From: Bacteroidales bacterium
GTDB lineage: Bacteria; Bacteroidota; Bacteroidia; Bacteroidales; UBA932
Assembly: GCA_017455065.1 (NCBI GenBank)
Contig: JAFTBU010000049.1
Location: forward strand, 62,001 to 126,000
DNA length: 64,000 nt
Reading direction: 5' to 3'
The position numbers were made by a program, and so were the translations under genes. The notes under the pieces were generated by a model. That model was not told the origin of the DNA and ran no database searches. It saw only the letters and a program-made list of their open reading frames with translations. How positions within the stretch are numbered: the first letter of the stretch is position 1; every line of letters begins with the position of its first letter. Below, in pieces: positions 37,974 through 47,580 of this stretch.

Positions 37974-38825
37974 ATGATAAGGATAGCCATACAGTCAAAA
38001 GGCAGGCTCAACGAAGAAAGCACCGCCCTGCTCGGAGAGATCGGCATCAATGTCGATGACTCCAAGCGCAAATTCCTCTCCCGCTCCGACAACTTCCCCC
38101 TCGAAGTCCTCTACCTCAGGGACGACGACATCCCCCAGGTGGTGGCCAACGGCACCGCCGCCCTGGGCATAGTCGGCCTCAACGAAGTCGAGGAAAAAGG
38201 CTTCAAGGTGGACATTGTCAAGAAGCTGGGCTTCGGAGGCTGCCGCATCTCCCTCGCCATCCCCAAGAGTGAGGAATACGACGGCCCCGCCTATTTCAAC
38301 GGCAAGCGCATCGCCACCTCCTACCCGGCGATACTCCGCCGCTACCTCGACAAAGAAGGCATCAAGGCCGAAATCGAAGTCATCACCGGCTCGGTGGAGA
38401 TAGCTCCTTCGGCAGGCATAGCCGACGCCATCTTCGACATCGTCTCCTCCGGCGGCACCCTGGTGTCCAACGGTCTGAAAGAGGTGGAGAAGGTCTTTTT
38501 CTCCGAGGCCGTACTGATCTCCTCCGGGAAACTCAGCGCCGGAGAGCAGGCCATCCTCGACGAAATGCTTTTCCGCATCGAATCGGCACTGGGAAGCCGA
38601 AAGAAGAAATATCTGCTGATGAACCTGCCGCAGGCATCCGTGGAGCAGGCCGTGAAGATACTCCCCGCCATGAGGAGCCCTACCATCATGCCCCTCGCCG
38701 CCGAAGGCTGGTGCTCCATGCACTCGGTCGTCGATGAAAAGGACCTTTGGGAAAAGATACGCCAGCTCAAGGAAATAGGCGCCGAAGGCATACTGGTACT
38801 CAACCTCGACAAGATAATCCCCTAG
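37974..38825 (+). CDS. hisG: ATP phosphoribosyltransferase, long form
   Basis: First histidine step: couples PRPP to ATP. The start MIRIAIQSKGRLNEES at 37974 is the normal N-terminus; a longer in-frame start at 37902 would run through the terminator and is rejected. The 283 residues are the HisG-long type with a C-terminal ACT-like domain (from about residue 210), which needs no HisZ and allows histidine feedback. Family segments are VANGTAALGIVGLNEV and ITGSVEIAPSAGIADAIFDIVSSGGTL. It is the first gene of the his operon and sits directly behind the attenuator. Confidence 0.96.
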   Translation: MIRIAIQSKGRLNEESTALLGEIGINVDDSKRKFLSRSDNFPLEVLYLRDDDIPQVVANGTAALGIVGLNEVEEKGFKVDIVKKLGFGGCRISLAIPKSEEYDGPAYFNGKRIATSYPAILRRYLDKEGIKAEIEVITGSVEIAPSAGIADAIFDIVSSGGTLVSNGLKEVEKVFFSEAVLISSGKLSAGEQAILDEMLFRIESALGSRKKKYLLMNLPQASVEQAVKILPAMRSPTIMPLAAEGWCSMHSVVDEKDLWEKIRQLKEIGAEGILVLNLDKIIP

Positions 38826-38828
38826 TCC

Positions 38829-40097
38829 ATGAAGATTTACGACAATCCTCCCATAGAGCTCTGGGCAGAGCTTTGCGCCAGGCCGGTGCAGTCCGACGAA
38901 GGGCTTTCAGCACGCGTGGGCGCCATACTCGAAAGGGTGCGCCTGGGCGGGGACGGGGCCCTGAGGGAACTCGCCCTGGAAATCGAAGGCAAGGCTCCAG
39001 CCTCGCTGGAATTCTCCGCCGCCGAGATCGAAGCCGCCGCCGGCAAGGTCAGCCCCGAAGTGAAGGCTGCCGTAAAGGAGGCCGCCGCCAATATCGAAGC
39101 TTTCCACAAGGCTCAGCGCCCTTCCGAGGTGGTGGTGGAAACCGCTCCCGGAGTGAAATGCATACAGAAGCCCGTCCCCATTGCCAAAGTCGGCCTGTAC
39201 ATCCCTGGAGGCACCGCTCCCCTCTTCTCGACCATACTGATGCTGGCCATACCCGCCCGCATCGCAGGCTGCTCCGAAGTGATACTTTGCACTCCCGCCC
39301 AGTCTCCTGAAGTGCTCTACACCGCATCCTATTGTGGTATCAAGAGGATTTTCAGGGTCGGCGGAGCCCAGGCTGCAGCGGCCATGGCATACGGCACCGC
39401 CACCATCCCCCGCGTGGACAAGATCTTCGGCCCCGGCAACCGCTACGTCACCGCCGCCAAGCAGATGCTCGGCCTCAGCCGGGTGGCTATCGACATGCCG
39501 GCGGGACCTTCCGAAGTGATGGTGATAGCGGACGATGACGCCTCCCCCGCCTTCGTGGCGGCAGACCTGCTTTCGCAGGCGGAGCACGGGATGGACAGCC
39601 AGGTGATGCTGGTCTGCCGCAGCAGCGCCTTCGCAGAGCAGGTGCAGCGGGAGATCGAGCTGCAGACCGCAGCCCTGGACAGGAGCGCCTTCGTGCAGGG
39701 AGCCCTTTCCTGCAGCAGGACAGTCGTCTTCCGGGACAATGACGACGCAGTGGCATTCGCCGAAGCCTATGCCCCCGAGCACCTCATCATCAACACCGCC
39801 CGGCCCTGGGACATCGCCTCCCGCATCACCGCCGCCGGAAGCGTCTTCGTGGGGAGCTATTCTCCCGAAAGCGCCGGCGACTACGCCTCCGGGACCAACC
39901 ACACACTGCCCACCTGCGGCTGGGCCCGCTCTTTCAGCGGGGTCAACATCGACAGCTTCATGCGCAAGATGACCATCCAGGAGCTCTCCCGCGAAGGACT
40001 GCGGGGCCTCTCCGGCACCATAATCTCCATGGCCGAAGCCGAAGGGCTGCAGGCCCATGCAAATGCAGTAAAAGTCAGGCTCGATGAAAGCAAATGA
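38829..40097 (+). CDS. hisD: Histidinol dehydrogenase
   Basis: Zinc- and NAD-dependent two-step oxidation of histidinol to histidine, the last step. The 422 residues show GLYIPGGTAPLFSTILM, DKIFGPGNRYVTAAK, AGPSEVMVIAD and the zinc/active segments SQAEHGMDSQ and SGTNHTLPTCGWAR. It starts 3 bases after hisG and overlaps hisC by 14 bases. Length and motifs are complete. Confidence 0.97.
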   Translation: MKIYDNPPIELWAELCARPVQSDEGLSARVGAILERVRLGGDGALRELALEIEGKAPASLEFSAAEIEAAAGKVSPEVKAAVKEAAANIEAFHKAQRPSEVVVETAPGVKCIQKPVPIAKVGLYIPGGTAPLFSTILMLAIPARIAGCSEVILCTPAQSPEVLYTASYCGIKRIFRVGGAQAAAAMAYGTATIPRVDKIFGPGNRYVTAAKQMLGLSRVAIDMPAGPSEVMVIADDDASPAFVAADLLSQAEHGMDSQVMLVCRSSAFAEQVQREIELQTAALDRSAFVQGALSCSRTVVFRDNDDAVAFAEAYAPEHLIINTARPWDIASRITAAGSVFVGSYSPESAGDYASGTNHTLPTCGWARSFSGVNIDSFMRKMTIQELSREGLRGLSGTIISMAEAEGLQAHANAVKVRLDESK

Positions 40098-41133
40098 TAC
40101 AGAAAGGCTCGTCAGGGCCAACATAAGGGCGCTGTGCCCGTATTCCACCGCCAGGGACGAGTACCAGGGCAGCATAGGCGTGTTCCTGGATGCCAATGAA
40201 AGCCCCTACGACACCGGTTGGAACCGCTACCCCGACCCGCGCCAGCGGGCGCTCAAGGAAAAGATTTCGGCCATCAAGGGAGTACCAGCCGGGAACATCT
40301 TCCTGGGCAACGGCAGCGACGAGGCCATAGACCTGGTGTACAGGATTTTCTGCGAGCCCGGACGGGACAATGCCGTGATGATCGCCCCCAGCTACGGCAT
40401 GTACAAAGTGGCCGCCGACATAAACGACGTGCAGGCCAGGCAGGTGCAGCTCGGAGAGGATTTCAGCCTCGACGGCGAAGCTCTCCTGAAAGAGTGCGAC
40501 TCCCGCACCAAGCTCCTTTTCATCTGCTCGCCCAACAACCCTTCGGCCAACGCCTTCCCCCGGGAGCAGCTCCTGGAGATAGCGGAGCGCTTCCAGGGCA
40601 TGCTGGTGGTGGACGAGGCCTACGCCGATTTCAGTTCCCAGGGCAGCCTTCTGGGGAGCCTGGCGGAACACCCCAACCTCATCATTCTCCAGACCTTCTC
40701 CAAGGCCTGGGGCATGGCCGGCCTGAGACTCGGGATGGCCTTCGCATCAGAGTACGTGATACGCCTGATGTCCATGGTCAAATACCCCTACAACATAAGC
40801 CAGGCCGTCCAGGAGATAGCCCTGAAAGCCCTCTCCAATCCCGGGAACAAGGCAAAGGAACTGGTGGCCCTGAGGGACAAGGCAGCAGAGGGGATGAAAC
40901 GCTTCGCTTTCATCCGCAGGATCTACCCCAGCGACGCCAATTTCCTGCTGGTCAAGGTGGACGACGCCCCTGCCCTTTACAAACACCTTCTCGCCGACGG
41001 CATCATAGTGCGCAACCGCAGCTCCGTGCGGGGCTGCGAGGGCTGCCTTCGCATCACCACCGGCCTGGAAGAGGAGAACAAGGCACTTTTAGCATCACTC
41101 GAAGAATATGAAAAAGGCAATATTCATAGATAG
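40084..41133 (+). CDS. hisC: Histidinol-phosphate aminotransferase
   Basis: PLP fold-type I enzyme converting imidazole-acetol phosphate to histidinol phosphate. The 349 residues include [34 protein letters not shown] and the PLP lysine in [14 protein letters not shown]. Its start lies inside hisD and its end inside hisB (26-base overlap), so translation is tightly coupled. The genome neighbourhood fixes the substrate better than motifs alone. Confidence 0.96.
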   Translation: MKANDTERLVRANIRALCPYSTARDEYQGSIGVFLDANESPYDTGWNRYPDPRQRALKEKISAIKGVPAGNIFLGNGSDEAIDLVYRIFCEPGRDNAVMIAPSYGMYKVAADINDVQARQVQLGEDFSLDGEALLKECDSRTKLLFICSPNNPSANAFPREQLLEIAERFQGMLVVDEAYADFSSQGSLLGSLAEHPNLIILQTFSKAWGMAGLRLGMAFASEYVIRLMSMVKYPYNISQAVQEIALKALSNPGNKAKELVALRDKAAEGMKRFAFIRRIYPSDANFLLVKVDDAPALYKHLLADGIIVRNRSSVRGCEGCLRITTGLEEENKALLASLEEYEKGNIHR

Positions 41134-42166
41134 GGACGGAACAGTCATAGCCGAACCCGCCGACGAGCAGGTGGACTCCCTGGAGAAGCTCGAATTCGTC
41201 CCCGGGGCCATCAGCGGCCTCAGGGCCCTGGTCGGGCTGGGATACGAGCTGGTCATGGTGACCAACCAGGACGGCCTCGGCACCCCGGCTTTCCCCGAGA
41301 AGACCTTCCTGGGGCCCCAGGAGAAGATGCTCCGCACCCTCGAGGGCGAGGGCGTCCGCTTCGATGACATGCTCATCGACAGGAGTTTCCCCGAAGACAA
41401 TTCCCCCTGCCGCAAACCCCGCACCGGGATGCTCGGCAAATATCTCGGCGGCGGATACGACCTCGCCGGAAGTTTCGTCATCGGCGACAGGGATACAGAC
41501 ATGGAACTTGCCCGGAACATGGGCTGCACAGGCCTCAGGATAGGCGAGCTGAGCTGGGACGAGGTGGTGCGCAGGATACGCACCGGGGTGAGGCGCGCCA
41601 CAGTAGCACGCAAGACCGCCGAAACCGACATTTTCATCGAGGCAGACCTGGACGGGCTCGGACAGAGCTCGATAGACACCGGTCTGAAATTCTTCGACCA
41701 CATGCTCTCGCAGCTCCCCCACCACGGAGGCATCTCCCTCATTGTCAAGTGCAAAGGTGACCTGGAAGTGGACGAGCACCACACCATCGAGGATGTCGGC
41801 ATCGCCCTGGGAGAGGCCCTCAGGCAGGCTCTCGGGGACAAGAGAGGGACGGAGCGCTACGGCTTCGCCCTGCCTATGGACGAGAGCCGGGCGATAGTGC
41901 TGCTGGATTTCGGAGGGCGCAGCGAACTGGTCTGGGATGTGGAATTCACCCGCGAATACGTGGGCGACGTCCCCACGGAGATGTTCCGCCATTTCTTCAA
42001 ATCCCTTTCCGATTCCATGAAGGCCAACCTGTACATCCAGGCCCGCGGAGAAAACAACCACCACCTCGCCGAAAGCATCTTCAAGGCTTTCGCCAGGACA
42101 GTCAGGCAGGCTGTCCGCAAGGATGTGTTCAGTTACGACCTGCCTTCAAGCAAAGGAGTGCTATGA
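41108..42166 (+). CDS. hisB: Bifunctional histidinol-phosphatase / imidazoleglycerol-phosphate dehydratase
   Basis: Fused enzyme of 352 residues. The N-terminal HAD phosphatase (1-165) has the nucleophile motif FIDRDGT with Asp8 and Asp10, and [13 protein letters not shown]. The C-terminal dehydratase (from about 165) has the repeated histidine metal motifs [14 protein letters not shown] and [14 protein letters not shown], then [15 protein letters not shown] and [15 protein letters not shown]. The fusion is known in enterobacteria and Bacteroidota. It overlaps hisC by 26 and hisH by 4 bases. Confidence 0.97.
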   Translation: MKKAIFIDRDGTVIAEPADEQVDSLEKLEFVPGAISGLRALVGLGYELVMVTNQDGLGTPAFPEKTFLGPQEKMLRTLEGEGVRFDDMLIDRSFPEDNSPCRKPRTGMLGKYLGGGYDLAGSFVIGDRDTDMELARNMGCTGLRIGELSWDEVVRRIRTGVRRATVARKTAETDIFIEADLDGLGQSSIDTGLKFFDHMLSQLPHHGGISLIVKCKGDLEVDEHHTIEDVGIALGEALRQALGDKRGTERYGFALPMDESRAIVLLDFGGRSELVWDVEFTREYVGDVPTEMFRHFFKSLSDSMKANLYIQARGENNHHLAESIFKAFARTVRQAVRKDVFSYDLPSSKGVL

Positions 42167-42750
42167 TAGCGATCATCGATTACGACGCAGGCAACATCCA
42201 GTCGGTCGGGAATGCCCTTTCCCGGCTCGGGACGGAATATGTCCTGACCAGCGACCCTGCGGTGCTGGACGGAGCCTCCAAGATCATACTGCCCGGGGTG
42301 GGCAATGCCGCCCACGCCGTGGAGAGTCTCAGGGAAAAAGGCTTGGAGAGCTATGTGAGGAGCCTTCGCAGGCCGGTGCTCGGCATCTGCGTCGGACTCC
42401 AGATCATGTGCCGCCGCTCTGAGGAGGGCGACAGCCGCGGACTCGGCATCTTCGACTGCGACGTGCGGAAATTCGAGCCCGGTCCGGACTGCAAGGTCCC
42501 CCACATGGGATGGAACACCATCTCCAACCTGGAAGGCAAGCTTTTCAAGGACATGAAGGGAGGGTCATGGGTGTATTTCGTGCACTCCTACTACCCCGCC
42601 CTGTGCCCCGACACCGTCGCCACCTGCACCCACGCGGGGGTGATGTTCAGCGCGGCGCTGAGATATGAAAATTTCTACGGCACCCAGTTCCACCCCGAGA
42701 AGAGCGGCGGTGCCGGGGAGAAGATACTCCGTAATTTCCTGGAGCTATGA
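42163..42750 (+). CDS. hisH: Imidazole glycerol phosphate synthase, glutaminase subunit
   Basis: Class I glutamine amidotransferase that delivers ammonia to HisF. The nucleophile cysteine is in GICVGLQIM, and the partner His and Glu are in TQFHPEKSG. The N-terminus [12 protein letters not shown] is typical. The 195 residues are the normal size. ATGA overlaps join it to hisB upstream and hisA downstream. It forms the heterodimer with HisF two genes later. Confidence 0.96.
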   Translation: MIAIIDYDAGNIQSVGNALSRLGTEYVLTSDPAVLDGASKIILPGVGNAAHAVESLREKGLESYVRSLRRPVLGICVGLQIMCRRSEEGDSRGLGIFDCDVRKFEPGPDCKVPHMGWNTISNLEGKLFKDMKGGSWVYFVHSYYPALCPDTVATCTHAGVMFSAALRYENFYGTQFHPEKSGGAGEKILRNFLEL

Positions 42751-43475
42751 TAAGGATAATACCGGCGATAGACATCATAGGAGGACGCTGCGTGCGCCTC
42801 TCCAGGGGTGATTATTCGCTCAGCAAGACCTATGAGGGCTCTCCCGTGGAGATGGCCCGCGCCTTTGAAGCCTGCGGCGTGGAAAAGATACACATGGTGG
42901 ACCTGGACGGAGCCAAGGCCGGCCGGCCCTGCAACCTGGATGTCCTCAGACAGGTCGCCGGAAGCGTAAAATGCGGCATAGAATGGGGCGGCGGGATAAG
43001 CAGCTCCGAAGCCCTGGACGCCGTGTTCGAAGCCGGTGCCACCCAGGCCATAGTGGGCAGCGTCGCCGCCATGCAGCCGGAGCTTTTCCGCAGCTGGCTC
43101 AGGACCTACGGTCCCGGAAGGATCATACTCGGAGCCGATGTCAGAGACTCGAAAGTGGCCGTCAAAGGCTGGCTGCAGGACAGCGGAGTGCTGATAGACG
43201 GATTGATACAGGGCTTCCTGCCCGACGGGATCAGCGAAGTGATATGCACCGACATCAGCCGGGACGGCATGCTCCAGGGCCCTTCGGACGAACTGTACCT
43301 GAGGCTGCAGGAGGCCTATCCCGGGATACTCTTCACCGTGAGCGGAGGCATCTCCGGACCCGGGGACATACTCAGGCTCGAGGGCGAAGGCCTGCGCAGC
43401 GTCATAGTCGGCAAGGCGATATACGAAGGAAAGATAACATTGGAACAGATAAGGCAATGGTCGCAAAACGCATAA
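42747..43475 (+). CDS. hisA: ProFAR isomerase (phosphoribosylformimino-AICAR-P isomerase)
   Basis: TIM-barrel Amadori isomerase of histidine synthesis, 242 residues. The catalytic aspartates are expected in PAIDIIGGRCVRL at the N-terminus and in CTDISRDGML in the second half; GGGI and VSGGI phosphate-binding turns are present. It overlaps hisF by 19 bases. The internal half-barrel similarity to HisF is visible in the paired DL-DGA and DI-DGM segments. Confidence 0.95.
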   Translation: MIRIIPAIDIIGGRCVRLSRGDYSLSKTYEGSPVEMARAFEACGVEKIHMVDLDGAKAGRPCNLDVLRQVAGSVKCGIEWGGGISSSEALDAVFEAGATQAIVGSVAAMQPELFRSWLRTYGPGRIILGADVRDSKVAVKGWLQDSGVLIDGLIQGFLPDGISEVICTDISRDGMLQGPSDELYLRLQEAYPGILFTVSGGISGPGDILRLEGEGLRSVIVGKAIYEGKITLEQIRQWSQNA

Positions 43476-44212
43476 TACCCTGCCTCGACGTCAAGGACGG
43501 CGTCGTGGTCAAAGGCATCAACTTCCTGGGACTCAAGGAGGTGGGCGACGCGGTGGACATGGGGGTCAGGTACGCCCGGGAAGGCGCCGACGAATTGGTC
43601 TACCTGGACATCAGCGCCACCCGCGAAGGACGCAACACCTTCGCCGCCCTCGTGGAGAAGATAGCCGCAGGCATTGACATACCCTTCACCGTCGGCGGGG
43701 GCATAGGCTCCGTGGACGACGCTTCGCGGCTGCTGGACGCCGGTGCGGACAAGGTCAGCATCAACTCCGCCGCCATACGGGATCCGGAGCTCATCGGCAG
43801 GATAGCGTCGAAATACGGCAGCCAGTTCGTCGTGGTCGCCATCGATGCCAAATGTGTGGACGGGACCTGGAAGGCCACCACCCACGGCGGCAGCGTGATG
43901 ACGGACAAGGAATTGTTCAGCTGGGCCATGGAAGCACAGCAGAGAGGCGCCGGAGAGATACTTTTCACCTCCATGGACCACGACGGCACCAAGGGCGGCT
44001 ACGCCTGCGAGGTGTATGAGAGGCTTTCGGAGCTGCTGTCCATCCCGGTGATCGCCTCCGGCGGCGCCGGCAGCATAGCCGACATTGCCAAGGTCCTCAC
44101 CGAAGGCAAGGCCGACGCGGCCCTGGCCGCCAGCATCTTCCACTACGGGGAGATCGGGATACAGGAGCTCAAGGAGGCTCTCAGGAAGGAAAACATAAAC
44201 GTCAGGATATGA
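43457..44212 (+). CDS. hisF: Imidazole glycerol phosphate synthase, cyclase subunit
   Basis: TIM-barrel synthase/cyclase that uses ammonia from HisH to give imidazole glycerol phosphate and AICAR. The start MVAKRIIPCLDVKDGVVVKG at 43457 gives 251 residues, the usual length; the frame is also open further upstream, but that part is hisA read out of frame. The two catalytic aspartates are in PCLDVKDG and FTSMDHDGTKGGY. It overlaps hisA by 19 and hisI by 4 bases. Confidence 0.97.
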   Translation: MVAKRIIPCLDVKDGVVVKGINFLGLKEVGDAVDMGVRYAREGADELVYLDISATREGRNTFAALVEKIAAGIDIPFTVGGGIGSVDDASRLLDAGADKVSINSAAIRDPELIGRIASKYGSQFVVVAIDAKCVDGTWKATTHGGSVMTDKELFSWAMEAQQRGAGEILFTSMDHDGTKGGYACEVYERLSELLSIPVIASGGAGSIADIAKVLTEGKADAALAASIFHYGEIGIQELKEALRKENINVRI

Positions 44213-44808
44213 AATTCGAAGATTTCAAATTAGAAAAGAACGCCGACGGCCTGCTGCCGGTGATAATCCAGGACTCCCGCACCCTGAAGGTGCTTATGCT
44301 GGGTTACATGAACCGCGAGGCCTTCGAGAAGACCGCCGCCGAAGGCCGGGTGACCTTCTGGTCCCGCAGCCGTGGCTGTCTCTGGACCAAAGGCGAGACC
44401 AGCGGCCATTTCCTCACCGTGGTGGAAATGTACCCCGACTGCGATGCGGACACCCTGCTCATAAAGGCAGTCCCGGACGGTCCCACCTGCCACAGGGGCA
44501 CCCGCAGCTGCTTCGACACCCCCGATGAGGAAGGCTTCCTGGGAGAGCTCCAGGAGGTGATACGCAAAAGGCACGAACAGATGCCTGAAGGTTCCTACAC
44601 CACCAGGCTCTTCATCAAGGGGCCGAAGTGCATAGCCAAGAAAGTGGGCGAAGAAGCGGCCGAGACTGTGATCGAAGCCGTGGACGGCAACAGGGACCGC
44701 TACATCTACGAGGTCTCGGACCTGATCTACCACCTGATGGTGCTCAGCGAGCAGATGGGCTGCACCCTCCAGGATTTTGAGAAAGAACTTTCGCTCAGAC
44801 ACCGTTAG
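44209..44808 (+). CDS. hisI: Bifunctional phosphoribosyl-AMP cyclohydrolase / phosphoribosyl-ATP pyrophosphatase
   Basis: Fused HisIE of 199 residues carrying steps 2 and 3 of the pathway. The cyclohydrolase (1-110) has MLGYMNREAFEKT, FWSRSRGCLWTKGETSGHF and the metal cysteines in YPDCDADTLL and GPTCHRG. The pyrophosphatase (from about 113) has KVGEEAAETVIEA and EVSDLIYHLMVL. It is the last his gene; with it the operon covers every enzyme from PRPP to histidine. The next gene starts 48 bases on, after a new promoter box. Confidence 0.97.
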   Translation: MKFEDFKLEKNADGLLPVIIQDSRTLKVLMLGYMNREAFEKTAAEGRVTFWSRSRGCLWTKGETSGHFLTVVEMYPDCDADTLLIKAVPDGPTCHRGTRSCFDTPDEEGFLGELQEVIRKRHEQMPEGSYTTRLFIKGPKCIAKKVGEEAAETVIEAVDGNRDRYIYEVSDLIYHLMVLSEQMGCTLQDFEKELSLRHR

Positions 44809-44823
44809 GAGCGAATAATTTAT

Positions 44824-44831
44824 TATATTTG
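44824..44831 (+). promoter_or_regulatory. Putative -7 box (TATATTTG) of the arginine genes
   Basis: A full TAnnTTTG match sits in the 48-base gap between hisI and the GNAT gene, 25 bases before the GNAT ATG. A TTTG -33 box is not seen at the right distance. The arginine genes may thus have their own promoter while also being reached by read-through from the his operon. Confidence 0.5.
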
Positions 44832-44856
44832 TAGCTGACAGTAGTAGTGTGAAATC

Positions 44857-45426
44857 ATGGGCATCAATGTAATGGTGGCGGACTCAAGCCACACCTGTTT
44901 CGCAGAGCAGATCTGCGAGGAGATCTATCAGTCATCACTCGAGCGCAAGACCGGTATCGCCAAGCGTACGCCGGAGTATATCTGCGAGAAGATGCTGGCC
45001 GGGAAGGCCGTGATAGCAGTGACCGACGAAGGGGAATTCGCCGGCTTTTCCTACATAGAGTCCTGGGGAGGCAAGAGTTTCGTGGCCAACTCCGGACTGA
45101 TCGTGGCTCACAAGTTCAGGGGCATGGGCATCGCCAAGCGTATCAAGGAACAGACTTTCAGGCTCTCCCGCAAGCTCTTCCCCGACGCCAAGATCTTCTC
45201 CATCACCACAGGCGCCGCGGTGATGAAGATGAACTATGAGTTCGGCTTCAGGCCCGTTCCCTACACGGAGCTCACCGACGACCCCGAATTCTGGAAGGGC
45301 TGCGAAGGCTGCCGCCATTTCGACATCCTCCAGAGCCATGACTACAAGATGTGCATCTGCACGGGTCTGCTTTACGATCCCAAAGAGCACCTCGAGATAC
45401 ATCATCCCGACGAAAAAGAAGACTGA
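44857..45426 (+). CDS. GNAT acyltransferase, candidate first enzyme of arginine synthesis
   Basis: A 189-residue GNAT-fold protein. The acyl-CoA loop is AHKFRGMGIAKRI (residues 84-96), and FEFGF-type turns follow. It ends with four conserved-looking cysteines: Cys149 and Cys152 (CEGC), Cys166 and Cys168 (CIC), a possible metal site. It starts the arginine gene run, and no other N-acylglutamate synthase (ArgA or ArgJ) is present. It probably transfers an acyl group to glutamate, and the Ser90 carbamoyltransferase downstream suggests succinyl. It has no amino-acid-kinase domain like E. coli ArgA. The function is inferred from position. Confidence 0.7.
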   Translation: MGINVMVADSSHTCFAEQICEEIYQSSLERKTGIAKRTPEYICEKMLAGKAVIAVTDEGEFAGFSYIESWGGKSFVANSGLIVAHKFRGMGIAKRIKEQTFRLSRKLFPDAKIFSITTGAAVMKMNYEFGFRPVPYTELTDDPEFWKGCEGCRHFDILQSHDYKMCICTGLLYDPKEHLEIHHPDEKED

Positions 45427-45431
45427 GACAT

Positions 45432-46640
45432 ATGGAAAAGAAGAAAGTTGTAGTGGCATTCAGCGGCGGACTCGACACGTCCTACACCGTGATGTACCTC
45501 GCCCGTGAGATGGGCTACGAGGTGCACGCAGTCTGCGCCGACACCGGCGGTTTCAGTCCCGCTCAGCTGAAGACCAATGAAGAGAACGCCTACAAGCTGG
45601 GCGCCACCAAGTACGTCACCCTCGACGTGACCCGCGAGTATTACGACAAGAGCCTCAAATACATGGTCTGGGGAAATGTGCTCCGCAACGGCACCTACCC
45701 CATTTCGGTCTCCTCAGAAAGGATTTTCCAGGGCATGGCCATAGCCCGCTACGCCAAATCCATAGGCGCGGCAGCCATAGCCCACGGATCCACCGGGGCC
45801 GGCAACGACCAGGTGAGATTTGACATGACCTTCCTGGTGATGTGCCCCGAAATGGAGATCATCACCCTAACCCGCGACCGCAACCTCAGCCGCAAGGAAG
45901 AAGTGGACTACCTCAACGCCCATGGTTTCCACGCCGATTTCACCAAGCTCAAATATTCCTACAATGTCGGCATCTGGGGCACCTCCATCTGCGGAGGCGA
46001 AATCCTGGATTCGACCCAGGGCCTTCCCGAGTCAGCCTACCTCAAGCAGGTCAGCGCCTCCGGGAACGAGATCCTGAGCCTGGGCTTCGAAAAGGGCGAG
46101 CTCTGCTCTGTCAACGGCAAGGCATATGAAGACAAGATCGCGGCCATCCAGGCCGTGGAAGAAACAGGCGCCCGCTACGGCATAGGCCGTGACATGCACG
46201 TGGGCGACACCATCATAGGCATCAAGGGCAGGGTCGGTTTCGAAGCCGCCGCCCCGATGCTCATAATCGGCGCCCACAAATTCCTGGAGAAATTCACCCT
46301 GTCCAAGTGGCAGCAGTACTGGAAAGACCAGGTGGCCAACTGGTACGGCATGTTCCTTCACGAGAGCCAGTATCTGGAGCCCGTGATGCGCGACATCGAA
46401 GCCATGCTCGAGAGCAGCCAGCGCAATGTCAACGGCACCGTCACCCTGGAGCTCCGTCCCTACGGTTTCTCCACCGTGGGCGTGGATTCCCCCGACGACC
46501 TCGTCAAGAACAAACTCGGCGAATACGGAGAAGGCGCCAAAGGCTGGACATCCGAGGAAGCCAAGGGCTTCATAAAAGTGACTTCCACCGCACTGCGGGC
46601 CTATTATCTCAATCATCCGGAGGAGCTTCCCGATGATTAG
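45432..46640 (+). CDS. argG: Argininosuccinate synthase
   Basis: ATP-dependent ligation of citrulline and aspartate. The start MEKKKVVVAFSGGLDTSYT at 45432 gives 402 residues and places the PP-loop SGGLDTS at the N-terminus; a longer open frame from 45351 overlaps the GNAT gene and is rejected. Other signatures are AHGSTGAGNDQVRFD and the NVGIWGTSICGGE segment. It follows the GNAT gene by 5 bases and overlaps argC by 8. The order GNAT-argG-argC-argD is common in Bacteroidota. Confidence 0.96.
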   Translation: MEKKKVVVAFSGGLDTSYTVMYLAREMGYEVHAVCADTGGFSPAQLKTNEENAYKLGATKYVTLDVTREYYDKSLKYMVWGNVLRNGTYPISVSSERIFQGMAIARYAKSIGAAAIAHGSTGAGNDQVRFDMTFLVMCPEMEIITLTRDRNLSRKEEVDYLNAHGFHADFTKLKYSYNVGIWGTSICGGEILDSTQGLPESAYLKQVSASGNEILSLGFEKGELCSVNGKAYEDKIAAIQAVEETGARYGIGRDMHVGDTIIGIKGRVGFEAAAPMLIIGAHKFLEKFTLSKWQQYWKDQVANWYGMFLHESQYLEPVMRDIEAMLESSQRNVNGTVTLELRPYGFSTVGVDSPDDLVKNKLGEYGEGAKGWTSEEAKGFIKVTSTALRAYYLNHPEELPDD

Positions 46641-47577
46641 GGCCGGCATCATAGGAGGCGCCGGATACACGGCGGGAGAGCTCATCAGGATACTGCTGAA
46701 CCATCCCGGAGTGCAGATCGCTTTCGTACTTTCCGAGAGCAGCGCCGGCAAATACCTGTGGGAGGTGCACCAGGGCATCTTCGGCGACACCGACCTGAAA
46801 TTCAGCGACAGTTTCGACCTCGATGCCGTGGATGTACTCTTCCTCTGCTCGGGACATGGCAAGAGCGCCTCGTTCTGGCAGGAGCATCCCCTTCCCTCGA
46901 CTCTCAAAGTCGTCGACCTCGCCCAGGACTACAGGGACGAGCACGACGGCTATGTGTACGGCCTGCCGGAATGGCAGCGGGAGAAGATTAAGGGAGCCCG
47001 CCTGATTGCCAATCCCGGCTGCTTCGCCACCGCCATCCAGCTGGGGCTGCTTCCCCTGGCCGCCGCGGGTCTGCTCCGCTCCGAAGCGGATGTCACCGCC
47101 ATCACCGGAAGCACCGGCGCCGGGGTCAAGCCCGGGGCCACCACCCATTTCAGCTGGCGCAATGACAATGTCTCCACCTACAAGGTGTTCTCCCACCAGC
47201 ATCTGCTGGAGATACGGCGCAACCTCGGCTGGGAAAAGATCAATTTCGTCCCCATGAGAGGCGATTTCTCCAGAGGCATATTCGCCAGCATCACCACCGA
47301 CTGCAGCCTTGAGGAAGGCGAGGCGGTGAAGCTCTTTGAAGACTACTACTCCGGTGCGGCATTCACCTTCGTGAGCCCCTCGCCGGTGGACCTCAAGGAC
47401 GTGGTCAACACCAACAAGGCCCTCGTCCACGTGGAGAAGCACGACGGCAAACTCGTCATCTCCACCGTCATCGACAACCTCCTGAAAGGCGCGTCCGGAC
47501 AGGCGGTGCAGAACATGAACCTCATTTTCGGGTTTCCGGAAGACTGCGGTCTCCGCCTGAAAGCATCGGCATTCTAG
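46633..47577 (+). CDS. argC: N-acyl-gamma-glutamyl-phosphate reductase
   Basis: NADPH-dependent reduction of acylglutamyl phosphate to the semialdehyde. The 314 residues show GGAGYTAGELIRILL (cofactor loop), the active cysteine in IANPGCFATAIQLGLLPL, and HQHLLEI toward the end. The acyl group is probably succinyl if the pathway follows the Bacteroides fragilis type; the reductase motifs themselves do not decide. It overlaps argG by 8 bases and precedes argD by 3. Confidence 0.95.
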   Translation: MIRAGIIGGAGYTAGELIRILLNHPGVQIAFVLSESSAGKYLWEVHQGIFGDTDLKFSDSFDLDAVDVLFLCSGHGKSASFWQEHPLPSTLKVVDLAQDYRDEHDGYVYGLPEWQREKIKGARLIANPGCFATAIQLGLLPLAAAGLLRSEADVTAITGSTGAGVKPGATTHFSWRNDNVSTYKVFSHQHLLEIRRNLGWEKINFVPMRGDFSRGIFASITTDCSLEEGEAVKLFEDYYSGAAFTFVSPSPVDLKDVVNTNKALVHVEKHDGKLVISTVIDNLLKGASGQAVQNMNLIFGFPEDCGLRLKASAF

Positions 47578-47580
47578 ATT

